Positions 12,711 to 20,220 of a stretch of 20,366 nt of DNA are shown here, piece after piece. Each line of letters begins with the position of its first letter. Position 1 is the stretch's first letter. The DNA comes from F23-B02 sp963620985 (lineage in GTDB: Bacteria; Bacillota; Clostridia; Oscillospirales; Oscillospiraceae): positions 1-20,366 of the forward strand of contig CAVFCI010000034.1 in the NCBI GenBank assembly GCA_963620985.1, written 5' to 3'. A model generated the notes under the pieces. That model was not told where the DNA came from. It was given only the letters and a program-made list of their open reading frames with translations, and did not search any database. The position numbers and the translations under genes were made by a program.

Positions 12711-13589
12711 ATGAGCGATGCCGAGCTTTCAAAGAAGCTCGGCGGCTATCAGACGCTTGAGCGCATTGGCCAGATAATAGGCCTTATCCTCATCGCGGCA
12801 GGCGCGGCGGTTGCTTTTATAAAGCACGATCTGTGGCTTTTCGCAGGGCTGTTTTTCGCGGGCGTTATCGTTATGGTGATAGTCTTTGTCGTGATAAACA
12901 CGAAGAAAAACGTGCTTTTGAACCTCCAGCTCGGCGACTTTTTCCACGCAGAGCTCAAGAGCGCCTTCGGGCCGGGTACGGCAGAGCCGACCATGCCGGT
13001 AGACAAGGCATACCTGAAGAGCGCGCAGCTTATAGATCAGTGCTGGGAGGACAGCGACATCTCGAACTTCTTTGAGGGCGAGCATAACGGTCTGCGCTTT
13101 TCCGTTGCAAACGTCAGGCTCGACCATCTCGTCGAGGAGCGCTCGGGACCTGATAACGATAACTGGATGGAAAAAACCGTCCATGTTTTCGGAGGCGTTG
13201 TCATCCGCTGCGCGGACATCTGCGACGCAAACCGCGATATACGCATCACCGACCGTTATCAGATGTCTCCACCGAAGGGCGACGTTTCAAATCCTGCGGT
13301 GTTCGCGGAGCGCTTCAGGGTACGCACCTCCGACGGGCGCGAGGCAATGTCCCTCGTGACACCGGAGCTGCGCGGGCTGTGCAGCGAGCTTGAAAGGCTC
13401 TCAGACGGCATGGTGTGCGGCCTCGCTCTGAAGGATGGCGCGGCGGCTCTCGCGCTCCACACCAAATACCAGTTTTCAAACGTTCCGCCGAACACGGATC
13501 TTCGTAACATCGACGGTATCCGCAGGGCGTATGTCGAGTCCATCGAAACTCTGAAAACGCTGCTCGATATACTGAAAAACAATCTGTAA
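12711..13589 (+). CDS. DUF3137-like membrane protein
   Basis: Likely membrane protein of 292 aa resembling the DUF3137 family, whose function is unknown. Two adjacent hydrophobic helices lie near residues 18-36 and 42-64, followed by a large soluble domain. That domain shows the family pattern FEGEHNG..F.VANV, VFGGVVIR, then FAERFRVRTSDGREAMSLVTPE. I start at ATG 12711, preceded by GGAG at 12699-12702 with 8-nt spacing. The ATG at 12693 lies 18 nt upstream in frame but has no ribosome binding site. It forms a two-gene unit with the lipoprotein, which suggests a shared envelope role. The downstream terminator is at 13593-13626. Confidence 0.75.
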   Translation: MSDAELSKKLGGYQTLERIGQIIGLILIAAGAAVAFIKHDLWLFAGLFFAGVIVMVIVFVVINTKKNVLLNLQLGDFFHAELKSAFGPGTAEPTMPVDKAYLKSAQLIDQCWEDSDISNFFEGEHNGLRFSVANVRLDHLVEERSGPDNDNWMEKTVHVFGGVVIRCADICDANRDIRITDRYQMSPPKGDVSNPAVFAERFRVRTSDGREAMSLVTPELRGLCSELERLSDGMVCGLALKDGAAALALHTKYQFSNVPPNTDLRNIDGIRRAYVESIETLKTLLDILKNNL

Positions 13590-13592
13590 CGC

Positions 13593-13626
13593 AAAAAACC
13601 GTGGGGAATTTTCCTCACGGTTTTTT
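13593..13626. terminator. Bidirectional terminator between convergent genes
   Basis: AAAAAACCGTG (13593-13603) pairs with CACGGTTTTTT (13616-13626), and the stem continues inward through a G-U pair to a 4-nt loop. It serves the plus-strand DUF3137-like gene. On the minus strand it contains the stop codon of the DUF1648 gene (13617-13615), so that message would end almost at its stop codon. Confidence 0.9.
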
Positions 13627-14097
13627 ATACTTTGAAATTCTTATCGTTCGCCAAATGATATCGGCGCTTATCAGTACGCACAGGGTGAATATCGGCACAA
13701 GCGACATGGGTCTCTGCGATATTACGTTCCAGCACATATACGAAAACAGCGCAAGGCACATGAGCTTACTCTCGCCGAGGAGGCTTCTTGTCTCGACGGC
13801 TATATTTTTCTTATATCTCGTGTCCATATCCCAGGGCATGTTGGGGTTTTCGGCCTGGCCGGGGATAAATATGAGCGCCGTCATGAAGATATACATGAGC
13901 GCCTCAATGCCGAACAGCAGCCAAATGACTCCCTTTCCTGTGTAATCCGTGATCTCTCCTGCGGCGTTAAAGTGACCCGCTATCTGATCTGGCAGACTGG
14001 CGTAACTTACGAATATGTACACGAGCGTCGCGATAACGAGCGCGAGGCTGAGTATCTCGACCGCGGCCTGATATGAGCTGAGTTTTAGTTTTTTCAT
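13615..14097 (-). CDS. DUF1648 domain membrane protein
   Basis: Small integral membrane protein (160 aa) with about four hydrophobic helices (approximately 13-33, 58-78, 108-128 and 132-152). The DUF1648 signature is visible as SLPDQIAGHFNAAGEITDY at residues 34-52. Members occur with or without SdpI-like domains; their activity is mostly unknown. The ATG at 14097 lies one base after the TGA of the alpha-galactosidase gene (TGA-C-ATG), and an AAGGA element lies inside that gene's end, so translation is probably coupled. The stop codon is embedded in the shared terminator stem. Confidence 0.82.
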   Translation of the reverse strand: MKKLKLSSYQAAVEILSLALVIATLVYIFVSYASLPDQIAGHFNAAGEITDYTGKGVIWLLFGIEALMYIFMTALIFIPGQAENPNMPWDMDTRYKKNIAVETRSLLGESKLMCLALFSYMCWNVISQRPMSLVPIFTLCVLISADIIWRTIRISKYKKP

Positions 14098-14098
14098 G

Positions 14099-16435
14099 TC
14101 ATTTTTCCTTTTTTATCGTGTACAGGGCGCTGCCGAAGTCGCCGAACATGTGCAGCTTTTCATTATAGCCTGTGCCGAGAAACTGGTTATTGAGCCCCAC
14201 GCCTGACATGAGCGCCGCACCCGAGGCGGTAAAGTCCTCCGCGCCGTCGGGCATGGTAAAGAGCTTGTTTACCGTGCGCAGCACGAAGCCGTCGGGGTGA
14301 AGCTCGACGGACGTGACGTGCTTTACCAAGCCGCCGAGGCGCTTTATGAACAGGCTCTGCCTTTTGCAGACAAGATGATATCTCCCCTTGGGCTCAAGCC
14401 CGTGCACCGAGAGAGAATCATAGCCCTCGGAGGCCGTACACAGCTTCTGAAAATGGCCGACTATGTGCTCTTTTCCATCCTTGGACGAGCACTGCCAGTG
14501 CAGCTTATTGTCCTTACGCTCATCAAAGCGATAAAACCTTCCGTACTGGAGGGTTTTGCGGTGCGCCTTGTAATAGGCTATCTGCCCGCGCAGCTCCCGC
14601 AGCTCGGCTCTCGTCATGTACTTGAGCTCAAGCTCGTAGCCGAGAACGCCGAAGGCCGCGACGTTAAAGCGCGTCGAGAGCGGCGTGTCGCGCAGAGTTT
14701 GCTGATGCGGAGCGGCGGAAACGTGCGCGCCCATTGTTGACAGCGGATAGATGTAGGAAAGTCCGCTCTGGATATCCAGCCTCTCTATTGGGTCTGTGTC
14801 GTCCGACGACCAGATCTGCGGCGAATAGCACAGCATACCGAGGTCAAAGCGGTTGCCGCCGGAGGAGCAGCTTTCAAGCAGGATGTGCGGGCGCGGCGCG
14901 AAAATGCGCTCCAAGACCTCGTACAGGCCCATGATATAGCGGTGCGAAAACTCGCCCTGATTGGTAAGGCAGGGCGAATATGCATCGGACATGTGCCGGT
15001 TCATATCCCACTTGACATAGCTTATCTTTGCACTGTCGAGCGTTGCGCCGACGTTTTCAACGATGTAGTCACGCACCTGCTCTTGCGTGAGGTCGAGCAG
15101 CAGCTGGTTTCTGCCGAAGCAGGGCTCACCGGAGGGCGGCTTTATCGCCCAGTCGGGATGTGCGCGGTAGAGCTTTGAGTCAACGTTCACGCTTTCCGGC
15201 TCAAACCACAGGCCGAAGCGCATGCCGAGCCCTTCGATGCGCTCGGAAAATTCGCCGAGCCCGTCCGGCAGCTTTTTGAGAGCAACATCATAATCGCCGA
15301 GTCCCGCCCTGTCGCTGTCGCGCTCGCCGAACCAGCCGTCGTCGAGGACGAAAAGCTCAACGCCGAGCCTTTTTGCTCTGTGCGCAAGCTTTAAAAGCTT
15401 TTCGCGGTCAAACCTGAAAAAGCAGGCCTCCCAGTCGTTTATGAGCACAGGCCTTTCGACGTTTTTCCACGCTCCGCGCACGATGTTATTGTTGACAAAG
15501 TCGTGGAAGTTTGCGCTCAGTCCGTTGAAGCCGAGCTTGGAAAAGCTCATGACCGCCTCGGGTGTCTCAAAGCTCTCGCCGGAGCGCAGCGTCCAGTCAA
15601 AGCAGTGCGGATTTATGCCGAGCTGCACGCGCACGAGGTCGTGATTCGATCTTTCGACAAGGCCGAAGTGATTGCCGCTGTAGACGAGGTTAAAGCCCCA
15701 CACTCTGCCCGCGTCCTCGCCCGTGCGCCTTTCCGAGAGCAGAAAGCCCGGATTGTGCCTGTTTGACGACGAGCCGGTGGTCGAGGAGTTTACATACATG
15801 CCGTACTCCACGGGGCGGATATGCCGGTGTGCTTCCTTTATCCAGCCGCCGTCAAAGCTGTGCATGAGAAAGCCGCGGTCGGGCAGGTCGATGCTCATGC
15901 TCATGATACGCCGCAGGGAGAGCTCCCCCTCGCAGCCGTTTTTTATGACGCAGCGGCGCGTTATAACGTTCGAGGCGGGAAACACGGTGTAGTACAGCGT
16001 GAGAAATACTGCTCTGTCGCGCTCGCGCATATGTATGATGAGCGTCTGCGCGGCGTTTTCGCCGTCGTACGCCGCCGGCAGGCTCTGCATCGGAACGCAG
16101 CCGGAGACTATCTCGTGACCTTCGTACAGAAAGTCCGAGGAAAAGCTCCCGTCGGGCATTTTTGCCTCTATCGGCGTCTGCCGGTAGTCTCCCCTGCCGA
16201 CACCCGACCACTCAAGGCAGAGCGCATCAAGGCAGTAGCTATCGTCGGAGGTATCGTACATGACGCTGCTGCCGAGCTGGATATCGTGCTTTACGCTGAG
16301 TGCCTCCGCGTCGGAGGCGTATACCCTTTCGCCGTAATGGATATGCTCAAGATGCTTGAATTTCGTAAGGCGGAATATGTAGCTCGTGCTGTCGGTATCG
16401 AGCGCGAAAACGCCCCTGTCGTATGTAATGCCCAC
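14099..16435 (-). CDS. GH36 alpha-galactosidase
   Basis: Retaining glycoside hydrolase that removes terminal alpha-1,6-galactose from raffinose-family sugars or melibiose. The 778-aa length fits bacterial GH36 group I. An N-terminal beta-supersandwich (about 1-320) precedes the TIM barrel. Active-site features: LFVLDDGWFG (361-370), LWFEPESVN (409-417), nucleophile D477 in KWDMNRH, LLESCSSGGNRFD (519-531) and the acid/base D545 in WSSDDTDP. There is no signal peptide, so it acts inside the cell on imported sugar, and no sugar transporter is adjacent. The start is GTG at 16435 with a GGGG-type ribosome binding site; the first ATG is much later and would cut the N-terminal domain. It has its own promoter (16466-16494). 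Confidence 0.95.
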   Translation of the reverse strand: MGITYDRGVFALDTDSTSYIFRLTKFKHLEHIHYGERVYASDAEALSVKHDIQLGSSVMYDTSDDSYCLDALCLEWSGVGRGDYRQTPIEAKMPDGSFSSDFLYEGHEIVSGCVPMQSLPAAYDGENAAQTLIIHMRERDRAVFLTLYYTVFPASNVITRRCVIKNGCEGELSLRRIMSMSIDLPDRGFLMHSFDGGWIKEAHRHIRPVEYGMYVNSSTTGSSSNRHNPGFLLSERRTGEDAGRVWGFNLVYSGNHFGLVERSNHDLVRVQLGINPHCFDWTLRSGESFETPEAVMSFSKLGFNGLSANFHDFVNNNIVRGAWKNVERPVLINDWEACFFRFDREKLLKLAHRAKRLGVELFVLDDGWFGERDSDRAGLGDYDVALKKLPDGLGEFSERIEGLGMRFGLWFEPESVNVDSKLYRAHPDWAIKPPSGEPCFGRNQLLLDLTQEQVRDYIVENVGATLDSAKISYVKWDMNRHMSDAYSPCLTNQGEFSHRYIMGLYEVLERIFAPRPHILLESCSSGGNRFDLGMLCYSPQIWSSDDTDPIERLDIQSGLSYIYPLSTMGAHVSAAPHQQTLRDTPLSTRFNVAAFGVLGYELELKYMTRAELRELRGQIAYYKAHRKTLQYGRFYRFDERKDNKLHWQCSSKDGKEHIVGHFQKLCTASEGYDSLSVHGLEPKGRYHLVCKRQSLFIKRLGGLVKHVTSVELHPDGFVLRTVNKLFTMPDGAEDFTASGAALMSGVGLNNQFLGTGYNEKLHMFGDFGSALYTIKKEK

Positions 16436-16465
16436 CGTATCACCCCTAACATTTTCAATAACAAA

Positions 16466-16494
16466 ACTATACCATAGATGCCCTGCCCTTACAA
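16466..16494 (-). promoter_or_regulatory. Promoter of the alpha-galactosidase gene
   Basis: On the minus strand: TTGTAA (16494-16489), a 17-nt spacer and TATAGT (16471-16466). The -35 begins 1 nt after the stop codon of the small membrane protein gene. The start site would be near 16459, about 24 nt before the GTG. No obvious operator dyad was seen. Confidence 0.7.
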
Positions 16495-16495
16495 G

Positions 16496-16624
16496 TCAAT
16501 CGTTCTCATCGCCCTCCGGCGTTTTGCGCAGGTGCGCGATAAGCCCCCGCACGAGCGTTATAAGCCCCGACGCTGCAAGCACAAGACCTATAGGCAGCAG
16601 CGCCGCAAGGATTATCATTTTCAT
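16496..16624 (-). CDS. Small single-helix membrane protein, 42 aa
   Basis: A short gene encoding MKMIILAALLPIGLVLAASG, a second hydrophobic stretch LITLVRGLIAHL, then a polar tail RKTPEGDEND. Residues 3-24 form one strong hydrophobic helix with a positively charged region after it, consistent with a single-pass membrane protein. The ATG at 16624 is preceded by AGAGGTG with 5-nt spacing, and a perfect TATAAT lies just upstream (16646-16641). The next ATG (16618) is an alternative start. It ends 60 nt before the alpha-galactosidase start. I know no family for it and function is not assignable. Support comes from the ribosome binding site, the promoter element and coherent amino-acid composition. 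Confidence 0.65.
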   Translation of the reverse strand: MKMIILAALLPIGLVLAASGLITLVRGLIAHLRKTPEGDEND

Positions 16625-16640
16625 TTTATCACCTCTGATC

Positions 16641-16646
16641 ATTATA
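16641..16646 (-). promoter_or_regulatory. TATAAT -10 element for the 42-aa gene
   Basis: A perfect TATAAT on the minus strand (16646-16641). The hexamer 17 nt upstream is TTTTTT, a poor -35. The predicted start near 16634 would fall inside the AGAGGTG ribosome binding site, so the transcript would have an extremely short leader. Confidence 0.5.
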
Positions 16647-16681
16647 CTGCGCCGGAAACGCGCAAAAAATCCTAATAATTA

Positions 16682-16710
16682 TTGCCATTGCAGTGCATTG
16701 ATGATAAAAT
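16682..16710 (+). promoter_or_regulatory. Promoter of the ABC-F gene
   Basis: TTGCCA (16682-16687), a 17-nt spacer and TAAAAT (16705-16710). Transcription from about 16717 gives a 26-nt leader with GAGG at 16731-16734. It is divergent from the minus-strand -10 element at 16641-16646. Confidence 0.75.
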
Positions 16711-16742
16711 AGACGAGATTTTTAAATACAGAGGTACTGCAA

Positions 16743-18347
16743 ATGCTTTCAGTCAATGATCTTTCGATAAATTTCGGCGGAAATGTGCTGTTTTCGCGTG
16801 TTGATCTGCAATTTACGCCGGGCAACTGCTACGGCATAATAGGCGCAAACGGCGCGGGCAAATCGACATTTATAAAAATCCTCTCGGGCGAGCTTGAGCC
16901 CTCGACCGGCAGCGTGACCATAGCCGCGAAAAAGCGCATGTCGGTGCTCAAGCAGAACCAGAACATGTACGACGACTACTCCGTCATGGACACCGTCATC
17001 ATGGGCAATCAGCGGCTTTACGACTGCGGCAAGGAAAAGGACGCGATATACGACAAACCCGATTTCGACGATGCCGACGGCATACGCGCAGCCGAGCTTG
17101 AGGAGGAGTTTGCCGAGCTCGGCGGCTGGGAGGCCGAGTCCGACGCGAGCCGCATACTTCAGGGTCTGGGCGTTGCGCCGAGCTTCCACGATACGATGAT
17201 GCGCGATATGGATCCGCGCCTGAAGGTCAAGGTGCTGCTTGCGCAGGCGCTGTTCGGCTCGCCCGATATCATCCTGCTTGACGAGCCGACGAACAACCTT
17301 GACCTTGCAAGCGTCGTATGGCTCGAGGATTTCCTCATGGACTACGAGGGCACGGTGCTCGTCGTTTCGCATGACCGCTATTTCCTCAACAACGTCTGCA
17401 CGCACATCGTCGATATCGACTACGGCAAGATAAAGATGTATGTCGGCAACTACGACTTCTGGTACGAGTCCAGCCAGCTCATGCAGAAGCTCATAAAGGA
17501 TCAGAACAAAAAGGCAGAGCAGAAGATAGCCGAATTGCAGGGCTTTATCGCAAGGTTCTCGGCAAACAAGTCGAAATCCCGTCAGGCCACGAGCCGTAGG
17601 AAGCTGCTTGACAAGCTCACAGTCGAGGAGATGCCCGCCTCCGGCAGGCGCTACCCCTGGGTCGGCTTCAAGGCAGACCGCGAGCCCGGCAAGGACAGGC
17701 TGTTCGTCACCGAGGTCAGCAAGACCGTTGACGGCGTTAAGCTTTTGAACAACATAAGCTTCATCGTCGGCAAGGAGGACAAGATAGCCGTCATCGGCAA
17801 GAACGAGCTTGCCGTTACGATGCTCTTCAAGATCCTCATGGGTGAGGAGGAGCCCGACTCCGGCACGGTCAAGTGGGGCGCATCGACCACACAGGCCTAC
17901 TTCCCCAAGGATCACAACAGCTTCTTTGAAAACTGCGACTATGACCTTATGGACTGGATGCGCCAGTTCTCCGAGGATAAGCGCGAGAGCTACCTGCGTA
18001 CCTTCCTCGGGCGCATGCTCTTCTCCGGCGACGACGTATATAAGCCCGTCAAGGTGCTCTCCGGCGGCGAGAAGGTCAGGTGTATGATAAGCAAGATGAT
18101 GCTCTCTGGCGCGAACTTCCTCGTGCTCGACCAGCCGACGAACCATCTTGACCTCGAAAGCATCGCGGCTTTGAATAACGGCCTTGAGGCGTTCAAGTAC
18201 AACATCATCTTCTCCAGCCACGACCACCAGCTCACGCAGACCGTCGCAAACCGCATAATCGAGATCACCGACGACGGTATCATCGACCGCATGTGCTCCT
18301 TCGACGAATACATGAACCTCACCGGCGGCACGATACCCGAAAGATAA
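16743..18347 (+). CDS. ABC-F family ATPase, YkpA/YbiT-like, with one degenerate ATP site
   Basis: Cytoplasmic ABC-F protein (534 aa): two nucleotide-binding domains and a basic linker, no membrane part. ABC-F members act on the ribosome in translation or antibiotic resistance; the role of this one is unknown. NBD1: Walker A GANGAGKST (34-42, K40), Walker B/Glu LLDEP (D180, E181), H210, but its signature is MDPRL (156-160) instead of LSGGE. The linker (about 240-300) is Lys/Arg/Gln-rich, as expected for the tRNA-interaction region. NBD2: Walker A reads GKNELAVTM (352-360) with V358 in place of lysine, the signature LSGGE (439-443) is intact, Walker B ends LDQP with Q464 instead of Glu, and H493 is present. 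Thus one composite site is intact and the other degenerate. GAGG precedes the ATG by 8 nt. Confidence 0.93.
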   Translation: MLSVNDLSINFGGNVLFSRVDLQFTPGNCYGIIGANGAGKSTFIKILSGELEPSTGSVTIAAKKRMSVLKQNQNMYDDYSVMDTVIMGNQRLYDCGKEKDAIYDKPDFDDADGIRAAELEEEFAELGGWEAESDASRILQGLGVAPSFHDTMMRDMDPRLKVKVLLAQALFGSPDIILLDEPTNNLDLASVVWLEDFLMDYEGTVLVVSHDRYFLNNVCTHIVDIDYGKIKMYVGNYDFWYESSQLMQKLIKDQNKKAEQKIAELQGFIARFSANKSKSRQATSRRKLLDKLTVEEMPASGRRYPWVGFKADREPGKDRLFVTEVSKTVDGVKLLNNISFIVGKEDKIAVIGKNELAVTMLFKILMGEEEPDSGTVKWGASTTQAYFPKDHNSFFENCDYDLMDWMRQFSEDKRESYLRTFLGRMLFSGDDVYKPVKVLSGGEKVRCMISKMMLSGANFLVLDQPTNHLDLESIAALNNGLEAFKYNIIFSSHDHQLTQTVANRIIEITDDGIIDRMCSFDEYMNLTGGTIPER

Positions 18348-18360
18348 CGGATAAGCTGAA

Positions 18361-18392
18361 ATCGCCCGACCATCAAATGACGGTCGGGCGAT
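18361..18392. terminator. Hairpin between convergent ABC-F and pckA genes
   Basis: ATCGCCCGACC (18361-18371) pairs with GGTCGGGCGAT (18382-18392), an 11-bp GC-rich stem with a 10-nt loop. Only short T-tracts follow on either side, so termination may be partial. It sits 14 nt after the ABC-F stop and 31 nt from the pckA stop. Confidence 0.75.
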
Positions 18393-18422
18393 AATTTCAT
18401 ATTCAGTATTCTCTTATTCGGC

Positions 18423-20024
18423 TCAGAGCTGAGGGCCTGCTGCGACGAGCGCCTTGCCCGCCTCGTTTCCTTCGTACTTTGCGAAGTTCTTTATGAAGCG
18501 GCCTGCAAGATCCTTGGCCTTGCTCTCCCACTCGGAGGGATCGGCATAGGTATCACGCGGGTCGAGAATGCCGGTATCAACACCCTCGAGAACCGTGGGC
18601 ACCTCAAGATTGAAGTAGGGTATGGTCTTCGTGGGAGCGTTCAGGATAGCGCCGCCGAGGATCGCGTCGATGATGCCGCGGGTATCCTTGATGGAAATGC
18701 GCTTGCCGCTGCCGTTCCAGCCGGTGTTAACGAGGTATGCCTTCGCGCCGCTCAGCTCCATTTTCTTTACAAGCTCCTCGGCGTACTTGGTCGGATGCAG
18801 CTCGAGGAAGGCCTGACCGAAGCAGGCAGAGAAGGTCGGTGTGGGCTCGGTTATGCCGCGCTCGGTGCCGGCGAGCTTTGCCGTGAAGCCAGACAGGAAG
18901 TAATACTTGGTCTGCTCGGGCGTGAGGACGGAAACGGGAGGCAGAACGCCGAAGGCATCGGCAGACAGGAAGATAACGTTCTTCGCTGCCGGAGCCGCGC
19001 TCACAGGACGGACGATGTTCTTTATATGGTCGATGGGATAGGAAACTCGGGTGTTCTCGGTGACTGACTTGTCGTTAAAGTCGATCCTGCCCTCGGCATC
19101 GACGGTCACGTTTTCGAGCAGTGCGTTGCGCTTTATGGCGTTGTATATATCGGGCTCGGAGTCCTTATCGAGATTAATGACCTTCGCATAGCAGCCGCCC
19201 TCGAAGTTGAACACGCCGTTATCGTCCCAGCCGTGCTCGTCATCGCCGATGAGCAGGCGCTTGGGGTCGGTGGAAAGGGTGGTCTTGCCGGTGCCGGACA
19301 GACCGAAGAAAATTGCTGTATTCTCGCCGTTAAGGTCGGTGTTTGCCGAGCAGTGCATCGCTGCAATGCCCTTGAGCGGCAGGTAGTAGTTCATCATGCT
19401 GAACATGCCCTTCTTCATCTCGCCGCCGTACCATGTGTTGATGATGACCTGCTCGCGGCTGGTAATGTTGAAGACAACAGCCGTCTCGGAGTTGAGTCCC
19501 AGCTCCTTGTAGTTTTCGACCTTGGCCTTGGATGCGTTGTAGACAACAAAGTCGGGCTCGAAGCTCTCAAGCTCCTCGGCTGTGGGGCGGATGAACATGT
19601 TGGTGACAAAGTGCGCCTGCCATGCGACCTCCATTATAAAGCGGATAGCCATGCGCGTGTCCTTGTTTGCGCCGCAGAAGGCATCGACAACGTAAAGCTT
19701 CTTGCCGCACAGCTCTTTGACCGCGATATCCTTGACAGCCTTCCACGTCTCCTCGGAGGCGGGATGGTTATCGTTTTTATACTCGTCGCTCGTCCACCAC
19801 ACGGTGTCCCTGCTGTTTTCATCCACAACGATGAATTTATCCTTGGGCGAGCGGCCTGTGTAAATGCCGGTCATAACGTTCACCGCGTCAAGCTCGGTGA
19901 GCACGCCCTTGTCAAAGCCCTCAAGTCCGGGCTGCATCTCATCCTCAAAAAGTTTCTCGTAAGAAGGATTGCGGATGATCTCCGTCGCGCCGGTGATGCC
20001 GTACTTAGCCAGATCAATTTTCAT
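18423..20024 (-). CDS. pckA: Phosphoenolpyruvate carboxykinase (ATP)
   Basis: Interconverts oxaloacetate and PEP with ATP/ADP. In fermenting gut anaerobes it often runs toward oxaloacetate, fixing CO2 and making ATP; the direction here is inferred. The 533-aa length fits the ATP-type family. Visible elements: substrate arginine R58 in YTGRSPKDKF, GGEMKKGMFS (200-209) with a metal-binding lysine, H224 in MHCSAN, the kinase P-loop GLSGTGKTT (241-249, K247), the metal-site aspartates in LIGDDEHGWDD (258-268), and an adenine-site region around NTGWNGSGKR. The ATG follows GTGAGG with about 9-nt spacing. A near-consensus promoter with an embedded dyad lies upstream. Confidence 0.97.
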   Translation of the reverse strand: MKIDLAKYGITGATEIIRNPSYEKLFEDEMQPGLEGFDKGVLTELDAVNVMTGIYTGRSPKDKFIVVDENSRDTVWWTSDEYKNDNHPASEETWKAVKDIAVKELCGKKLYVVDAFCGANKDTRMAIRFIMEVAWQAHFVTNMFIRPTAEELESFEPDFVVYNASKAKVENYKELGLNSETAVVFNITSREQVIINTWYGGEMKKGMFSMMNYYLPLKGIAAMHCSANTDLNGENTAIFFGLSGTGKTTLSTDPKRLLIGDDEHGWDDNGVFNFEGGCYAKVINLDKDSEPDIYNAIKRNALLENVTVDAEGRIDFNDKSVTENTRVSYPIDHIKNIVRPVSAAPAAKNVIFLSADAFGVLPPVSVLTPEQTKYYFLSGFTAKLAGTERGITEPTPTFSACFGQAFLELHPTKYAEELVKKMELSGAKAYLVNTGWNGSGKRISIKDTRGIIDAILGGAILNAPTKTIPYFNLEVPTVLEGVDTGILDPRDTYADPSEWESKAKDLAGRFIKNFAKYEGNEAGKALVAAGPQL

Positions 20025-20067
20025 TTCAATAACCTCACTTGTAGAAAATTTGCTTATTTCTTATAAT

Positions 20068-20096
20068 ATTATATCTTTGACCGGCCTAAAGGTCAA
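20068..20096 (-). promoter_or_regulatory. Near-consensus promoter of pckA
   Basis: On the minus strand TTGACC (20096-20091), a 17-nt spacer and a perfect TATAAT (20073-20068). The start site would lie near 20061, giving a leader of roughly 37 nt. This is one of the strongest promoter matches in the window. Confidence 0.88.
20077..20096. promoter_or_regulatory. Dyad operator candidate inside the pckA promoter
   Basis: TTGACC and GGTCAA (20077-20082 and 20091-20096) form a perfect 6+6 inverted repeat with an 8-nt centre. One arm is the -35 hexamer and the rest fills most of the spacer. A dimeric regulator bound here would block RNA polymerase. The regulator is unknown and is not encoded next to the site in this window. 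Confidence 0.5.
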
Positions 20097-20220
20097 TAAC
20101 TATATTATCGGCAATGCGTAAAATGCTGCGCATCGGTTTAAAACGCCTGTCAGCTGCCGCGCTGCTGTTAGGAGCGCACTGACTTGCAATCTGCGAATAA
20201 TTCAGGGGGGGTGCTGACCC

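Noticed and set aside
16749..18227. 492-residue minus-strand frame opposite the ABC-F gene
   Set aside because: Its composition is that of a reverse-complement shadow, and the plus strand encodes clear ABC motifs.
16743..18347. Pseudogene interpretation of the ABC-F gene because of its broken motifs
   Set aside because: The frame is full length with promoter and ribosome binding site, and the lost motifs cluster in a single composite site, which fits functional asymmetry better than decay.
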